From: Artemia franciscana
Taxonomy: Eukaryota > Arthropoda > Branchiopoda > Anostraca > Artemiidae
Assembly (NCBI RefSeq): GCF_032884065.1
Contig: NW_027066312.1
Location: 310,001-374,000, forward strand
Length of the DNA: 64,000 nucleotides
Direction of reading: 5' to 3'
In this document: piece by piece, positions 35,741 to 46,639 of the stretch
Position numbering within the stretch: the stretch's first letter is position 1
How the letters are laid out: every line of letters begins with the position of its first letter
Position numbers and translations under genes: made by a program
The notes under the pieces: generated by a model
What the model was told of the DNA's origin: nothing
What the model saw: only the letters and a program-made list of their open reading frames with translations
Databases searched by the model: none

Positions 35741-37800
35741 TTAAGTTTTATAGTGTCTTGGATGCATATCAAAATCTTCCTTTTTTAAGGAACTGCTTAT
35801 TATTAGCAGTAGAAAGAATTAACAGAAACTAAGTCTAATCAATCCTGAATTGGAGAGATGGTAGGTTAAAACACCTTAGCCTCTGCTCATAAGATAAGTA
35901 TTTCAATTAAGGAACACATTTAGGTGCATCTCTTTGTATTTTTTTAGGAGGTGTGAGATGTTGGATTACTTATGGCAAATCATGTATTAATTTACAAAAT
36001 AAAACTGGTCCCAAATCAACTACCCTGATAGAATATTTTCCCACCAAAGACTTTCCAAGCTGTAGTGGCTGTTTAGTTTTGAAGTAAATATTCTAAACAG
36101 TTAAAAGTTGTAGACCTAGGCTGCCGTTAGATTCTTTATCTTGTGTTCCTTATTTTGTTTTTCGTTTATTGAATGCAAGGCTAGAAATTTACTATGTATT
36201 TTGAAACAATACTAAATGGAGATGGTATCTTTGTTTCTTATCTGATTTCTGTCCTATGATACAATGATTTGGAGGCAATAAGAAGAGCGCAATTTTTGTT
36301 GTGAATAGCAATAAGCTGATACAAATCTAATAATAAGGTTTGTTATGAATAACTATAAGATGCCATGTTTGATTTTTTTTAAACATTATTTTTGTTAAAA
36401 TGAGTAGCTTATATGAAATTCTATTCAAATAACTTATGGGCTTCAAACGTGCTTGGTATACAAAGGGTTTTGAAAGCATGGCTAGATGCCCTCTAGTTAA
36501 TTTTGGCACTTTAAAATGCCAATTTATGTTAGAATTTGTAATAAAAGTAATCTTTATGTTTCTACAATCATCCATTCAATGTGATGAGACCAAAATAATA
36601 TGTGGATGAAATATAGGTGTTTATGAAGTCTCTTCTGATGTGTGGATCATAATATACAATTGCTCAAAAAAGTACCCGAATCTACCCTTAGACTATTTTT
36701 CTTGTAAACATTGAGAACTTTCTCAGTTTTAGTGCTATCCTTCTAGACTCTCAAAATATTCATTTATCAAAATACTCTTAAAGATACTTGAACCATTTGC
36801 AAAATTTAGGTCCCTGAGAAATCTAGTTTCCTTTGGGATACTGTGTTGTTTCACATGATTAATTGTGTCCCAAGAAATAGGAGTAGATGTAAATGACCAG
36901 AATTTGTAAAACTATATCTGACAGTCTCTATCATTAATAAATTAATTTCCCAGGAATATTTCTAATATCTAAATTAATAATTGTGTATTAATGACTTTTC
37001 AACCATGAGAAATTTGAGGTACTAGGCTACTTGGAAAAAAAATCCTGTAACAAAAAAAAAAAAAAAAAAAAAAAACTTTACTGGCTTAAAATTTCATAAG
37101 AAAACTAATCTGGCAGATTTCAACTTTTTATTCTTTTTTCTTGCTTAAAATTTTACACAGGACCAAATGAGAATTAATCAAATTTTCAAGCCAGGGCAAT
37201 TTTGTTTCTATTTATGACAGTTGCTTAAGGGATAATGTGATTTCCTTTACAAAAGTATGGTATGGGTGTAAACTAATAATATATAAAATACTGAAAAAAT
37301 ACTTATGTATTTTCTAAAAATACAGAACACTGAAAAATACTGATGTAATTAAAGGAAAGTGATATAGAAGGTGCTTTTTTTTTTTGGAAAACTGGGAATG
37401 GTTTGAGAAATGAGGGTAAATAAAATTCACATTTCCAGGCTTGTGAAAAGTTTTCTTTTGATCAGAAAAAAGTCAAAATCCCTTTGATGCTCCATGAAAG
37501 TTTTTTTTTTATCATGTGTGCAATTTTTGAAGTTTTTCTGCTTTATAAAAAAAAGAAAACTTTCACAAGGTTTGGCTTTGCAGGAGCTGTTTTTCATTTG
37601 TAAATTGTAGTGAAATATTGAATTTGATTCCTTGCAGCATTTAACTTGCAAATCGAGTTTTCCAATATTTTCAATGTTTGTATATTCTTATGAATATTAT
37701 TATTAATAACAAAAGTATTGACAAAACTCATTTCTTCATTGTTATTTAGAGTAAATGAATAAGTTTGACAGATTTTTATGTAGAATATGATTCTAAGTTT
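35741..37800. other. No recognised gene; includes a 24-nt poly(A) at 37052-37075
   Basis: AT-rich sequence upstream of the family P composite. Short open frames (36327-36575, 37427-37651) carry no motif. If the host gene has an upstream untranslated exon it could lie here or further left, but I cannot identify one. Confidence 0.4.
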
Positions 37801-40458
37801 CAAACAGTTCGTGGTAACGAACTGTAGAAAGGAGCGACCCGGCTCAATAGTAACCAAAACTCTAAAAAATGGAATTTTGGTACCAATAGCTACATCAAAA
37901 GAATCACATTTTAATGCTGATTTTAAATATATAAGTTTCATCAAGTTTAGTCTTACCCATCAACAGTTACGAGCCTGAGAAAATTTGCGTTATTTTAGAA
38001 AATAGGGGGAAACACCCCCTAAAAGTCATAGAATCTTAACGAAAATCACATCATCAGATTCAGCGTATCAGAGAACCCTACTGTAGAAGTTTCAAGCTTC
38101 TATCTACAAAAATGTGGAATTTTATATTTTTTGCTAGAAGGCAGGTCACGGATGCGTGTTTATTTATTTTTTTTTCCAGGGGTGATCGTATCGACCCAAT
38201 TGTCCTAGAACGTTGCGAGAGGGCTCATTCTAACAGAAATGAAAAGTTCTACTGCCTTTTTTAAGTGACCAAAAAATTAGAGGGCACCTAGGCCTCCTCC
38301 CACACTAAATATTTTCTCAAAGTCAGTGGATCAAAATTCTGAGATAGCCATTTTATCAGTGTAGTCAAAAAACCTTATAACTATGTCTTTGGGGACGACT
38401 TACTCCCCCACAGTCCCCGTGGGAGGGGTTACAAGTTCAAAACTTTGACCAATGCTTACATTTAGTAATGGTTATTGGGAAGTGTACAGGCGTTTTCAGG
38501 AGGATTTTTTGGTTGGTGGCAGGGGTTGAGAAGAGGGGGATATGCTGGGGAAACTTTCCGTCGTGGAATTTGTCATGGGGGAAGAAAATTTCCATGAAGG
38601 GAGCGCAGGATTTACTAGCATTACTTAAAAAAAACAATGAAAAAATAAATATGAAAAAGTTTTTTCTTAGCTGGAAGTAAGCAACAGCATTAAAACTTAA
38701 AACGAACAGAAATTATTACCCATATTAGGGGCTCACCTCCTCCTAATACCTCGCTCTTTACGCTAAAGTGTTTTTAGTAATTTCAACTATTTATTCTGCG
38801 GTTTTTGTGATTCAGGGGTCATTCTTAATGAATTGGGACAAAATTTAAGCTTTAGTGTAAAGAGCGAGGTACTGTTGAGGGGGCGAACCCCCTCATATAT
38901 GTAATAAAAACATGAGAATACAAAAGTTCTTTACGTAAGCTAATTTATAAGTTACGTATATCTTTTACTTATAAAAAGATTCGTAAAAAATTAAAAGTTC
39001 TAGTTGCCTTTTTAATTAACCGAAATTCGGAGGGCAACTAGGCTTCCTTCCCCGCTCTTTTTTTTCTCAAAATCGTTCGATTAAAATTATGAGAAAGCCA
39101 TTTAGCCAAAAAAATAAATATACAAATTTCGTTTTAATTATATTAATTATAAACAAGTTTTTTAAATGAAAGTAAGCAGCGACATTAAAACTTAAAACGA
39201 ACAGAAATTACTCCGTATATGAAAGGGGCTTTTCCTTCTCAACGCCCCGCTCTTTACGCTAAAGTTTTTTACTGTTTTAAAACGTAGAGTTAAGGGAAAG
39301 AGTCAAACTTTAGCTTAAGAGCGAGGCGTTGAGAAGGAAAAGCCCCTTTCATATACGGAGTAATTTCTGTTCGTTTTAAGTTTTAATGTCGCTCCTTACT
39401 TTCATTTAAAAAAAATTGATTTTTCTGTTTAATTTCTTGACGTTTTTGAATTATTGCATGTTTTGATCTTGGCTCTCCGCACATAAATTATTAAAACGAA
39501 ATTTGCATATTAATTTTTTTTTGGGAAAATGGCTTTCTCATTTTTTTAATCGGAAGATTTTGAGAAAAAGGAGCCAGGGAGGAGGCCTAGTTGCCCTCCA
39601 ATTTTTTGATTACTTAAAAAGGCGACTATAATTTTAATTTTTTGCGAACGTTTTCATAAGTTAAAAAAATATACGTAACTTACGAATTGACTTACGTTGC
39701 GAACTTCTATATTCGTATGCTTTTATTGTGTATATGAGCCCCCCCCCTCGTCGATACCTCGCTCTTTACACTATGGCTTAAATTTTGTCCCAATTCCTTA
39801 AGATGACCGCTGAATCACAAAGGCCGTAGAATAAATTGCTGAAACTACTAAAAATACTTTTATTGTAAATAGCGATGTATTACGAGGAGGTAAACCCCTC
39901 ATATGTGTAATAATTTCTGTTCGTTTTATGTTTTAATGCTGCTCCTCACTTTTAGTATAAAATATTTTCATATTTATTTTTTCATTGTTTTTTAAATAAT
40001 GCTTGAAAATCCTGCGCCCCCTTCATTGAAAGTCTCGTCCCCAACGAGGAGTTCCTCCATGGAAAAATCCCCCCACATACCCCCCCCCCCCCTCAACTCT
40101 TCCCTCTCTAAACCAAAAAAAATCCCCCCTGAGAATGTCTGTACACTTCCCAGTAACCATTACTATATGTAAACACAGGTCAAAGTTTGTAACTTGCAGC
40201 CCCTCCCACGGGGACTGCGGGGGCGTAAGTCGCCCCCAAAGACACAGTTATTAAGTTTTCCGACTATGGTGAATAAAATGGCTATCTCAGAATTTTGATC
40301 CGGTGAATTTGGGGGGAAAACGAGCGGGATGAGGCCTAGGTACTCTCCAATTTTTTTGGTCGCTTAAAAGGGCACTAGAACTTTTAATTTCCGTTAGAAT
40401 AAGCCTTTTTGCGACATTCTAGGACCACGGAGTTGATACGATCACCCTGGGGAAAAAA
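37801..40458. repeat. Family P composite: inverted pair of long copies
   Basis: Begins with a perfect terminus hairpin at 37805-37824 (CAGTTCGT-GGTA-ACGAACTG) and runs in - orientation through the CCCGTGGGAGGGG block (38415) and a hairpin (38660-38910) to about 39150. A hairpin at 39155-39420 forms the turn. The same blocks then follow in + orientation: a second hairpin at 39700-39960, the GTAACTTGCAGCCCCTCCCA block near 40190, and CGATCACCCTGGGG near 40440. The whole is therefore a near-palindrome of two family members back to back, with internal hairpins nested inside. Non-coding. Confidence 0.8.
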
Positions 40459-40532
40459 CGAAAGTAAAATAGTTCAAAATAGGGATGAAACCTTTTTATT
40501 GACAGTGAATATATATAAAATTTAACTGGATA

Positions 40533-40563
40533 TTTCGAAAACATATACAGTGTTCATTATCAG
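40533..40563 (-). ncRNA. Hammerhead-ribozyme-like core (degenerate)
   Basis: On the - strand: CTGATAA, a stem region (GAACA with TGTTTTC), then GAAA followed by TATCC. G8 of the CUGANGA box is A here. Helices I and III are not evident. Confidence 0.35.
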
Positions 40564-40604
40564 CAGTAAAAGTTTTACTGCAGTAATCAGCAGTAGTTTT
40601 ACTG

Positions 40605-40636
40605 CTGATGATGAACACTGTATTTGTGTTCGGAAT
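40605..40636 (+). ncRNA. Hammerhead-ribozyme-like core (degenerate)
   Basis: On the + strand: an intact CTGATGA box, one unpaired base, a perfect 6-bp helix (GAACAC with GTGTTC), then GGAA in place of GAAA. The opposite arm keeps GAAA but has lost CTGATGA, so each arm carries a different core mutation. Confidence 0.4.
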
Positions 40637-40739
40637 ATCCAGTTAAATCTTATATCTATTCACTGTCAATAAAAAGGTTTCATCCCTGTTTTGAACTGTT
40701 TTACTTTCGTCATGGAAAGGTCTTCGAAGTTATCTATGA

Positions 40740-40980
40740 AAAAACAACAACAAAAATGACAAAAAGAAATAAATACACATCTGTGATTTGTCCTCTGGCA
40801 AAAAATGCGAAATTCCACATTTTTGCAGGTAGGAGCTTGAAACTTCTACAATAAGGTTCTCTGATACGCTGAGTCCGATGGGGCGATTTTGTTAAGATCG
40901 TGTGACTTTTAGGGGGCGTTTACCCCTATTTTCGCTCCTTACTTTCATTTAAAAAACTTGTTTTTTTTTATTTAATTCCC
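40740..40980 (+). repeat. Family P tail, continuation
   Basis: Continues the copy interrupted at 40458: GCGAAATTCCACATTTTTGC, AACTTCTACAATAAGGTTCT, then a jump to CGCTCCTTACTTTCATTT. The terminus is missing. Confidence 0.7.
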
Positions 40981-41154
40981 CAAAGAATCATCATTGTACT
41001 TTTACTCTTTCGCCACTTATAAATTATATCTTCGAAGTTTCATTGTTGGGCCTTTGCTCTTAGAAAAAGTACTCATCTAGGCTGTAAGGCATTGTGAAAG
41101 AGTTAATATTTTTGTAAAATTACCGATTTTCTACCATTGGGGCTCAGGTTCGCC

Positions 41155-41156
<2 letters not shown>

Positions 41157-41248
<92 letters not shown>
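41157..41248. repeat. (TA)n microsatellite, about 92 bp
   Basis: Uninterrupted alternating TA, 240 bp upstream of the first coding exon of the HERC4-like gene. Confidence 0.97.
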
Positions 41249-41250
<2 letters not shown>

Positions 41251-41485
41251 CTGCAAGATAGAAAGAAAAGAAAAATTACAATTTGCTCTAATTTTAAAAT
41301 ACAAATGAACTCAAATCATCCAAATTGCAGTATTCAAACTAAATTCAGTTTATGTTCAAGTTATTGAAGCATTCAATATTAAGTAAGATATTAGTGGCAC
41401 ATAGAGGAAGAAATAGTAAAGATTTTTCAAGACAGATGCCTTTTTTTCCCTATCTTAATCCTTCACTCTTTTTCTTTTGTTTCAG

Positions 41486-41618
41486 ACATGATTGTTGACT
41501 ACAATGCTCTGTTGGGGTAATACGGTGAATGGTGAGCTGGGACTTGGTGGCATTGAAGATGAACGTCTTTTTCAGCCACATGAACTAAAGTTTGATCAAG
41601 TATGGCAAGTAAAAGATG
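41486..41618 (+). CDS. Herc4: HERC4-like E3 ubiquitin ligase, first coding exon
   Basis: The acceptor is a T-rich tract ending TTTCAG at 41485. The coding start is ATG at 41504 and the donor is GATG/GTAAGC after 41618. The 38 codons begin MLCWGNTVNGELGLGGIEDE and end in KFDQVWQVKD with one base left over (phase 1). This is the opening blade of an RCC1-type beta-propeller (the W-G-x(5)-G-x-L-G-L-G pattern) and matches the N-terminus typical of HERC4-class small HERC proteins. In those the propeller precedes a C-terminal HECT ubiquitin ligase domain, which lies beyond this window. Because an acceptor precedes the ATG, an untranslated upstream exon must exist. HERC3 or another RCC1 protein is less likely because of the GxLGLGG opening. 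Confidence 0.85.
41488..41520 (+). promoter_or_regulatory. Upstream ORF overlapping the HERC4 start
   Basis: ATG at 41488, 16 nt before the main ATG and in another frame, encodes ten residues (MIVDYNALLG). It stops with TAA at 41518-41520, so it overlaps the main start codon. Scanning ribosomes that initiate here would pass the main start. The effect is inferred, not shown. Confidence 0.5.
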
Positions 41619-41734
41619 GTAAGCACCATAGCTCCGGACTTAGGAGGGAAATGGGGTAATTTTCCACCCTTACAAGTGTTATAATAACATGTTACTTTTT
41701 AACTAACACTAACTTAGTCAGATCTTTTCATATT

Positions 41735-43480
41735 AAATAAAAAAAAACTAATTTTTTTTAGCTGAAAGTAAGGAGCGACATTAAAACTTAAAACGAACAG
41801 AAATTACTCCGTATATGAAATGGGTTGACCCCTCCGCAATCCCTCGCTCTTTACGTTAAAGTTTTTAATTGTTTTAAAAAGTAGAATTGTGGCAAAGAGT
41901 CAAACTTTAGGGTAAAGAGCGAGGGATTGCGGAGGGGACAACCCATTTCATATACGGAGTAATTTCTGTTCGTTTTAAGTTTTAATGTCGTTCCTTACTT
42001 TCAGCTAAAAAAATTAGTTTTTTTTATGTAATTTCTGAACGTTTTTGAATTAATGCATGTTTGGTTTTGGCTCTCCGTACATAAATTATCAAAATGAAAT
42101 TTGTATATTAATTCTTTTTTTGGCTAAATGGCTTTCTCTTGGTTTTGATCGGACGATTTTGAGAAATAAGGGGTGGAGAAGGAGGCCTAGTTGCCCTCCA
42201 ATTTTTCGGTTACTTAAAAAGGCAACTAGAACTTTTAATTTTTAACGAACGTTTTTATTAGTAAAAAATATACGTAACTTAAGAATTAACTTACGTAACA
42301 AACTTTCATAATCTTATATTTTTATTATGTATACGAGGGGGTTTGTACCCTCGTTAATATCTCGCTTTTTACACTAAATCGTAAGTTTTGTCCCAATTCT
42401 TTAAGAATGACCCCTGAATCAGAAAGACCGTCGAATAAATAGTTGAAATTACTAAAAATACTTTTGCATAAAGAGCGAGGAATATATCTCCTCCTAAATA
42501 CCTCGCTCTTTATGCTAAAGTATTTTTAGAATCCCTCATATGCGTATTAATCTCTGTTCGTTTTAAGTTTAAATGCTACTCCTTCCTTTCATTTGAAAAA
42601 ACGTTTTCATGTTTATTTTTCATTGTTTTCTTGTAGTAATGCTAGAAAATCCTACGCACTTTTCATTGAATTTTTCTTCCCCCATGACAGATTCCTCCAA
42701 GGAAAGATGCTCCAACATAGCCCCCTCTCCTAAGCCCCACCCCCCAAACAAAATAAAATCCCCCTGAAAATGTCTGTACACTTCCCAATAACCATTACTA
42801 TATGTAAGCACTGGTGAAAGTTTGTAACTTGCAGCCCCTCCCCCAGGGATTGTGGGGGAGTAAGTCATCCCCAAAGATATAGTTATTATGGTTTTCGACT
42901 ATGTTGAACAAAATGGCTATCTCAAAATTTTGATCCGTTGACTTTGGGAAAAAAATGAGCGTGGGAGGGGGCCTAGATGCCCTCCATTTTTTTGGTCACT
43001 TAAAAAGGGCACTAGAAGTTTTCATTTCCTTTAGAATGAGCCCTCTTGCGACATTCTAGGACCACTTGGTCGATACGATGACCCCTGGTAAAAAAAAAAC
43101 AACAAAAAAACAAACAAATAAACACGCGCCCGTGATTTGTCTTCTGGCAAAAAATACAAAATTCCACATTTTTGTAGATGGGAGCTTGAAACTTCTACGG
43201 TAGGGTTCTCTAACACGCTGAATCTGATGGTGTCATTTTCGTTAAGATTCTACGACTTTTAGGGGGTGTTTCCCCCTATTTTCTTAAATAAGGCAAATTT
43301 TCTCAGGCTCGTAACTTTTGATGGGTAAGGCTAAACTTGATTAAATTTATATATTTAAAATCATCATTAAAATGTGATTATTTTGATGTAGCTATTGATA
43401 TCAAAATTTAATTTTTTAGAGTTTTGGTTACTATTGAGCCGGGTCGCTCCTTAGTACAGTTCGTTACCACGAACTGTTTG
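41735..43480 (+). repeat. Family P, long copy in intron 1
   Basis: Starts with a near-perfect hairpin (41755-42005: GACATTAAAACTTAAAACGA, CAATCCCTCGCTCTTTACGT, and complements GAGCGAGGGATTGCGGAGG). It continues through the CTAGTTGCCCTCCAATTTTT block, a second hairpin region (42320-42600), the GTAACTTGCAGCCCCTCCCC block, and a perfect terminus at 43457-43476. Confidence 0.8.
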
Positions 43481-43484
43481 ATAT

Positions 43485-45318
43485 CATTGCCATGAATCCC
43501 TTTTGTGCTGCCTTAATTTGAATTGCCAGCAAGATACGGTAGAATGGCCCCTTAAAGACATATTGCTCCTGATGTAGCTTTACTATATTCTAGGTATTTT
43601 TGTCGACCTTTCATTACATACAAATAACAAATTGGCTGATGACGGTTGCTGTATATGTGATTGAACTATTCAGAGCCTTTTGTCATTGCAGGTTGACTGT
43701 GTGGATAGCAAGGAGGTTTTATTGTTACTTCCTCCAATACCGGGAGAGATTCAGCTTTAAATGTTGGCTCCTTGCATTGGCTGGCCAAAGGAGGGGGAAG
43801 ACGACAGTCATTTTTTTGTTTCATGCTTTTATCCCGATTTTCTTCCTGTATAGGAGAGTTTGCAACTTTAGAATTTTAACCAGTCTTCATATAATTTTTT
43901 TATATTCACAATTAAACTAATGCATTTCTACTATTAAATTTGCATTTCTTATCTAATTTTACTGGCGTTCTAGATGGTAAAAGACTGTTTATCAGCCTAG
44001 AACATTTTTTACTTGATGTCTAAGCTAAGTTAAGAAAAACATAGGTACTTAATCTTCTGATTTGTTTGTCTTCCTCGTCAGTCATTGTGACCTTAATGTT
44101 TACTAGTGTTAAATTATAATTCATTTTGTCAACCTAGAGTATATAAAGCAATAAATTTTGCCAATTCTTTTTAATATTCACCTTACTCAGGTGCGACATA
44201 AGAGCTAGTGGGCCTCCAGGCTGTAAGCTCCTCCCATCTCCCTAAAATCTCAAGCTTTTCAAATGATCTATATAGTTCCTTATATTTTCATATAATTAAT
44301 CTATTTTTGTCACTTTTACATTTCCCCCCCTCTCCTACGCATTGACCTCTTGGCTAATTACTAGGCCTTACTTTCTGATGAAAGTGGAAATATGAAAGCA
44401 TTATTAGTATCATTAATGCTAGCCTTAGTTATTGTCGTCCTTAGGTTCAGTTGTTTGAGAAGGCTGTAAGCCTTGTATTCTAATGGGATAGAAGTATGTT
44501 TATTTGTTGGGCCAGAGCTGACTTGTCGAATAATTGATCTTTTCTATAAGTATTTGCTGTTACCGAATCATTTATCAATTTCTTTTCTGGCAATGAAAAA
44601 TAATATTGATGTCATTTATTAATTGAACGATGAGTTTCAAATATTTTCAGTTGTATGTTGAATTAATTGTCTTTTTTATAGATGGGTTTAATGAAATTCT
44701 CAATCTTATTGATTATTATTTTTTTTTGTAATTTATCAAAACTGTTCCTGTGCGGTAGCAATTTTTATTAATAGAGTTTAGGCTACAGGGAACACAGTTG
44801 CAAAGAAATAGATGAGATCATGAAATAGAGAAAAAATTTAGATTCATTCCAAATGGAATTACAGCTTAAAATATAGATTTGACACAAATGATGAACATAC
44901 TCATTTTTGTACAGGTGGGGGGGAATATTTAGTGTTATAAATCGCCCCTCTCCGAAATCCCTGATTCTCCCTCCTTATCAGTGCCAAAAGAGGAAAAAGA
45001 TACATAGGCTTTCTTGGTAACCTTAGCCCCGCGAAGATGTTCATGTAGAAACTGCATTTGTATGGTACTCCAATTTATTGGCCAAGTTTGATAATTTCAG
45101 TTACCATAAAAAATACTGTAGTTGATAAAAAATAAAAATAAAGCTATTGTGGGGTAATTATGGAAATCTCTCATGATTTTTTCTAAGAGTAATAACAGGA
45201 GTCATGGAATATACAGCTGTTGATTAAAGCAATGGAAGTACACAATTTTGAACGATGTAAAATTCAATGTGAACCTAACTACAAATGAAATTGCTAATTT
45301 GGACCATGTGCAAATATA
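43485..45318. other. Intronic stretch without recognised feature
   Basis: AT-rich intron sequence. A splice-acceptor-like TTTTGTCATTGCAG near 43692 is followed by a short open frame with VDCVDSKEVLLLLPPIPGEI. It stops soon after and has no donor in register, so I do not call an exon. Confidence 0.4.
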
Positions 45319-45895
45319 GCAAGTTTCATCAAGTTTAGTCTTGATGAAACCCATCAAAAGTTACGAGCCTGAGAAAATTTGCCTTATTTTTAGAAAATAG
45401 GGGGAAACACCCCCTAAAAGTCATAGAATCTTAACGATTCAGCGTATCAGAGAACCGTACTGTAGAAGTTTCAAGCTCCTATCTAAAAAATGTGGAATTT
45501 TGTATTTTTTGCCATATGGTAAATCACGGATGCGTGTTTATTTGTTGTTTTTTTTTTGTTTCTTTTCCAGGGGTGATCGTATCGACCCAGTGGTCCTAGA
45601 ATGTCACGAGAGGGCTCATTCTAACTGAAATTAAAAGTTTTAGTGCCCTTTTTAAGTGACCAAAAAAATGAAGGACACCTAGACCCCCTCCCACGCTCAT
45701 TTTCCCCTAAAGCCATCGGATCAAAATTTTGGATTTTAAAAAGTAGAACTGTGACAAAGACTCAAACTTTAGCATAAAGAGCAAGGCGTTGAGGAGGGGA
45801 CAACCTTTTTCATATGTGGAACAATTTCTGTTCGTTTTAAGTTTTAATGTCGCTCCTTACCTGCAGTTAAAAAAAACATGTATTTTTAATTTAAT
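45319..45895 (-). repeat. Family P fragment in intron 1
   Basis: - orientation blocks CAAGTTTAGTCTTGATGAAA, GGGGGAAACACCCCCTAAAA, ATGTGGAATTTTGTATTTT and GGGTGATCGTATCGACCCAG run to about 45730. A single hairpin arm in the opposite sense follows (CTTTAGCATAAAGAGCAAGG, TAATGTCGCTCCTTAC). Confidence 0.75.
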
Positions 45896-46327
45896 AGAAA
45901 AGAAAGAGAGAAGGAGAATTCGAGGTATCAGAAGCTTTTTCAAAATTGTGTTAAAAAATATTTCAACTTCTTTGAAAATTTGATTAGACCAACTTCTTTG
46001 GTCTAATTTAAGTGAATTCCAGTTGTTAGTAAGAGTATATCAAATTGAGAAGCCTACTCTTATAGTTGGACAGAAACCATCTATGAAATGTTCCTTTTTA
46101 TAAATAGAGATAGGATAATGGTGGTAAAGTATGAATAAATTAATAAAATTGTAGAACAAATCTGGCAATTTACTATTTAAAAAAAGGATGCTCTCACAGA
46201 ATATTCTGTGTGGAGTATTTTTTGGATTCCATTCTGTAGAATCTGTAAGAGTTCAAATGCTATGTAGAAAACATTAATTATATACATGCACTTGGTAAAT
46301 TGCTCTAAAGATTTAATTTTGTTCTAG

Positions 46328-46438
46328 TCGTCTGTGGCGAAAATCATACACTTATGGTGTTATCGGATGGTCAGATCTGGTCATGTGGGTCTAACGATTA
46401 TGGTCAGCTTGGTCAAAACAAGGCAAGAAAGAGACCAG
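46328..46438 (+). CDS. Herc4: HERC4-like gene, exon 2
   Basis: The acceptor TTCTAG ends at 46327 and the donor AG/GTGATG starts at 46439. The 111-nt phase 1-1 exon encodes VCGENHTLMVLSDGQIWSCG followed by SNDYGQLGQNKARKRP. This is a complete RCC1 strand set, with the conserved C-G-x-x-H-T-L, the D-G-x-(I/V)-W-x-x-G turn and the G-Q-L-G motif. The frame joins exon 1 (GAT G + TC) exactly. The last ~15 nt are duplicated 2.4 kb downstream without a working donor. Confidence 0.85.
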
Positions 46439-46635
46439 GTGATGTAACTTGGCTAGTTTACCTTGGATTACTCCAAGTTTTGATTTGTTTAATTTATTTA
46501 AGCTAAAATTTATAAAGACTTCCTGCTGGTAAGGAACTTCCCCGAAACCAAAAGCTATTGAGCAATAAAGGAAAAACAAGAAAAGTATTAGAATGGTACC
46601 TGAAGATTGTGTCAGAGACAGGCATAAAATAAAAA
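46424..46635 (+). repeat. Intronic segmental duplication, left copy
   Basis: About 210 bp from the last bases of exon 2 into intron 2 (AGAAAGAGACCAG, CTTGGCTAGTTTACCTTGGA, GAGCAATAAAGGAAAAACAA). Reappears at 48798-48879 plus 49897-50035. Confidence 0.8.
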
Positions 46636-46639
46636 CTTT

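Larger units (their letters stand above)
40459..40709. mobile_element. Palindromic Penelope-like element remnant
   Basis: A 251-bp inverted repeat: CGAAAGTAAAATAGTTCAAA at the left, matching TTTGAACTGTTTTACTTTCG at the right, folding around about 40584. The right arm runs into ATGGAAAGG, a truncated version of the ATGGAAAGGCAGTGTGG start seen in the PLE ORFs of this window. Each arm holds a hammerhead-like core (separate entries). It interrupts a family P copy, which resumes at about 40740. I read it as head-to-head ends of a PLE subfamily whose interior is lost. Confidence 0.6.
41619..46327 (+). other. Intron 1 of the HERC4-like gene
   Basis: 4.7-kb GT-AG intron (GTAAGC to TTCTAG). It holds two family P copies (41735-43480 and 45320-45895). 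The remaining ~1.8 kb at 43485-45320 shows no recognised gene. Confidence 0.8.

Noticed and set aside
43600-43920. 106-codon + frame and an acceptor-like site near 43692 in HERC4 intron 1
   Set aside because: Exon 1 joins exon 2 perfectly in phase and RCC1 structure. An extra exon would break the propeller repeat, and no matching donor was found.
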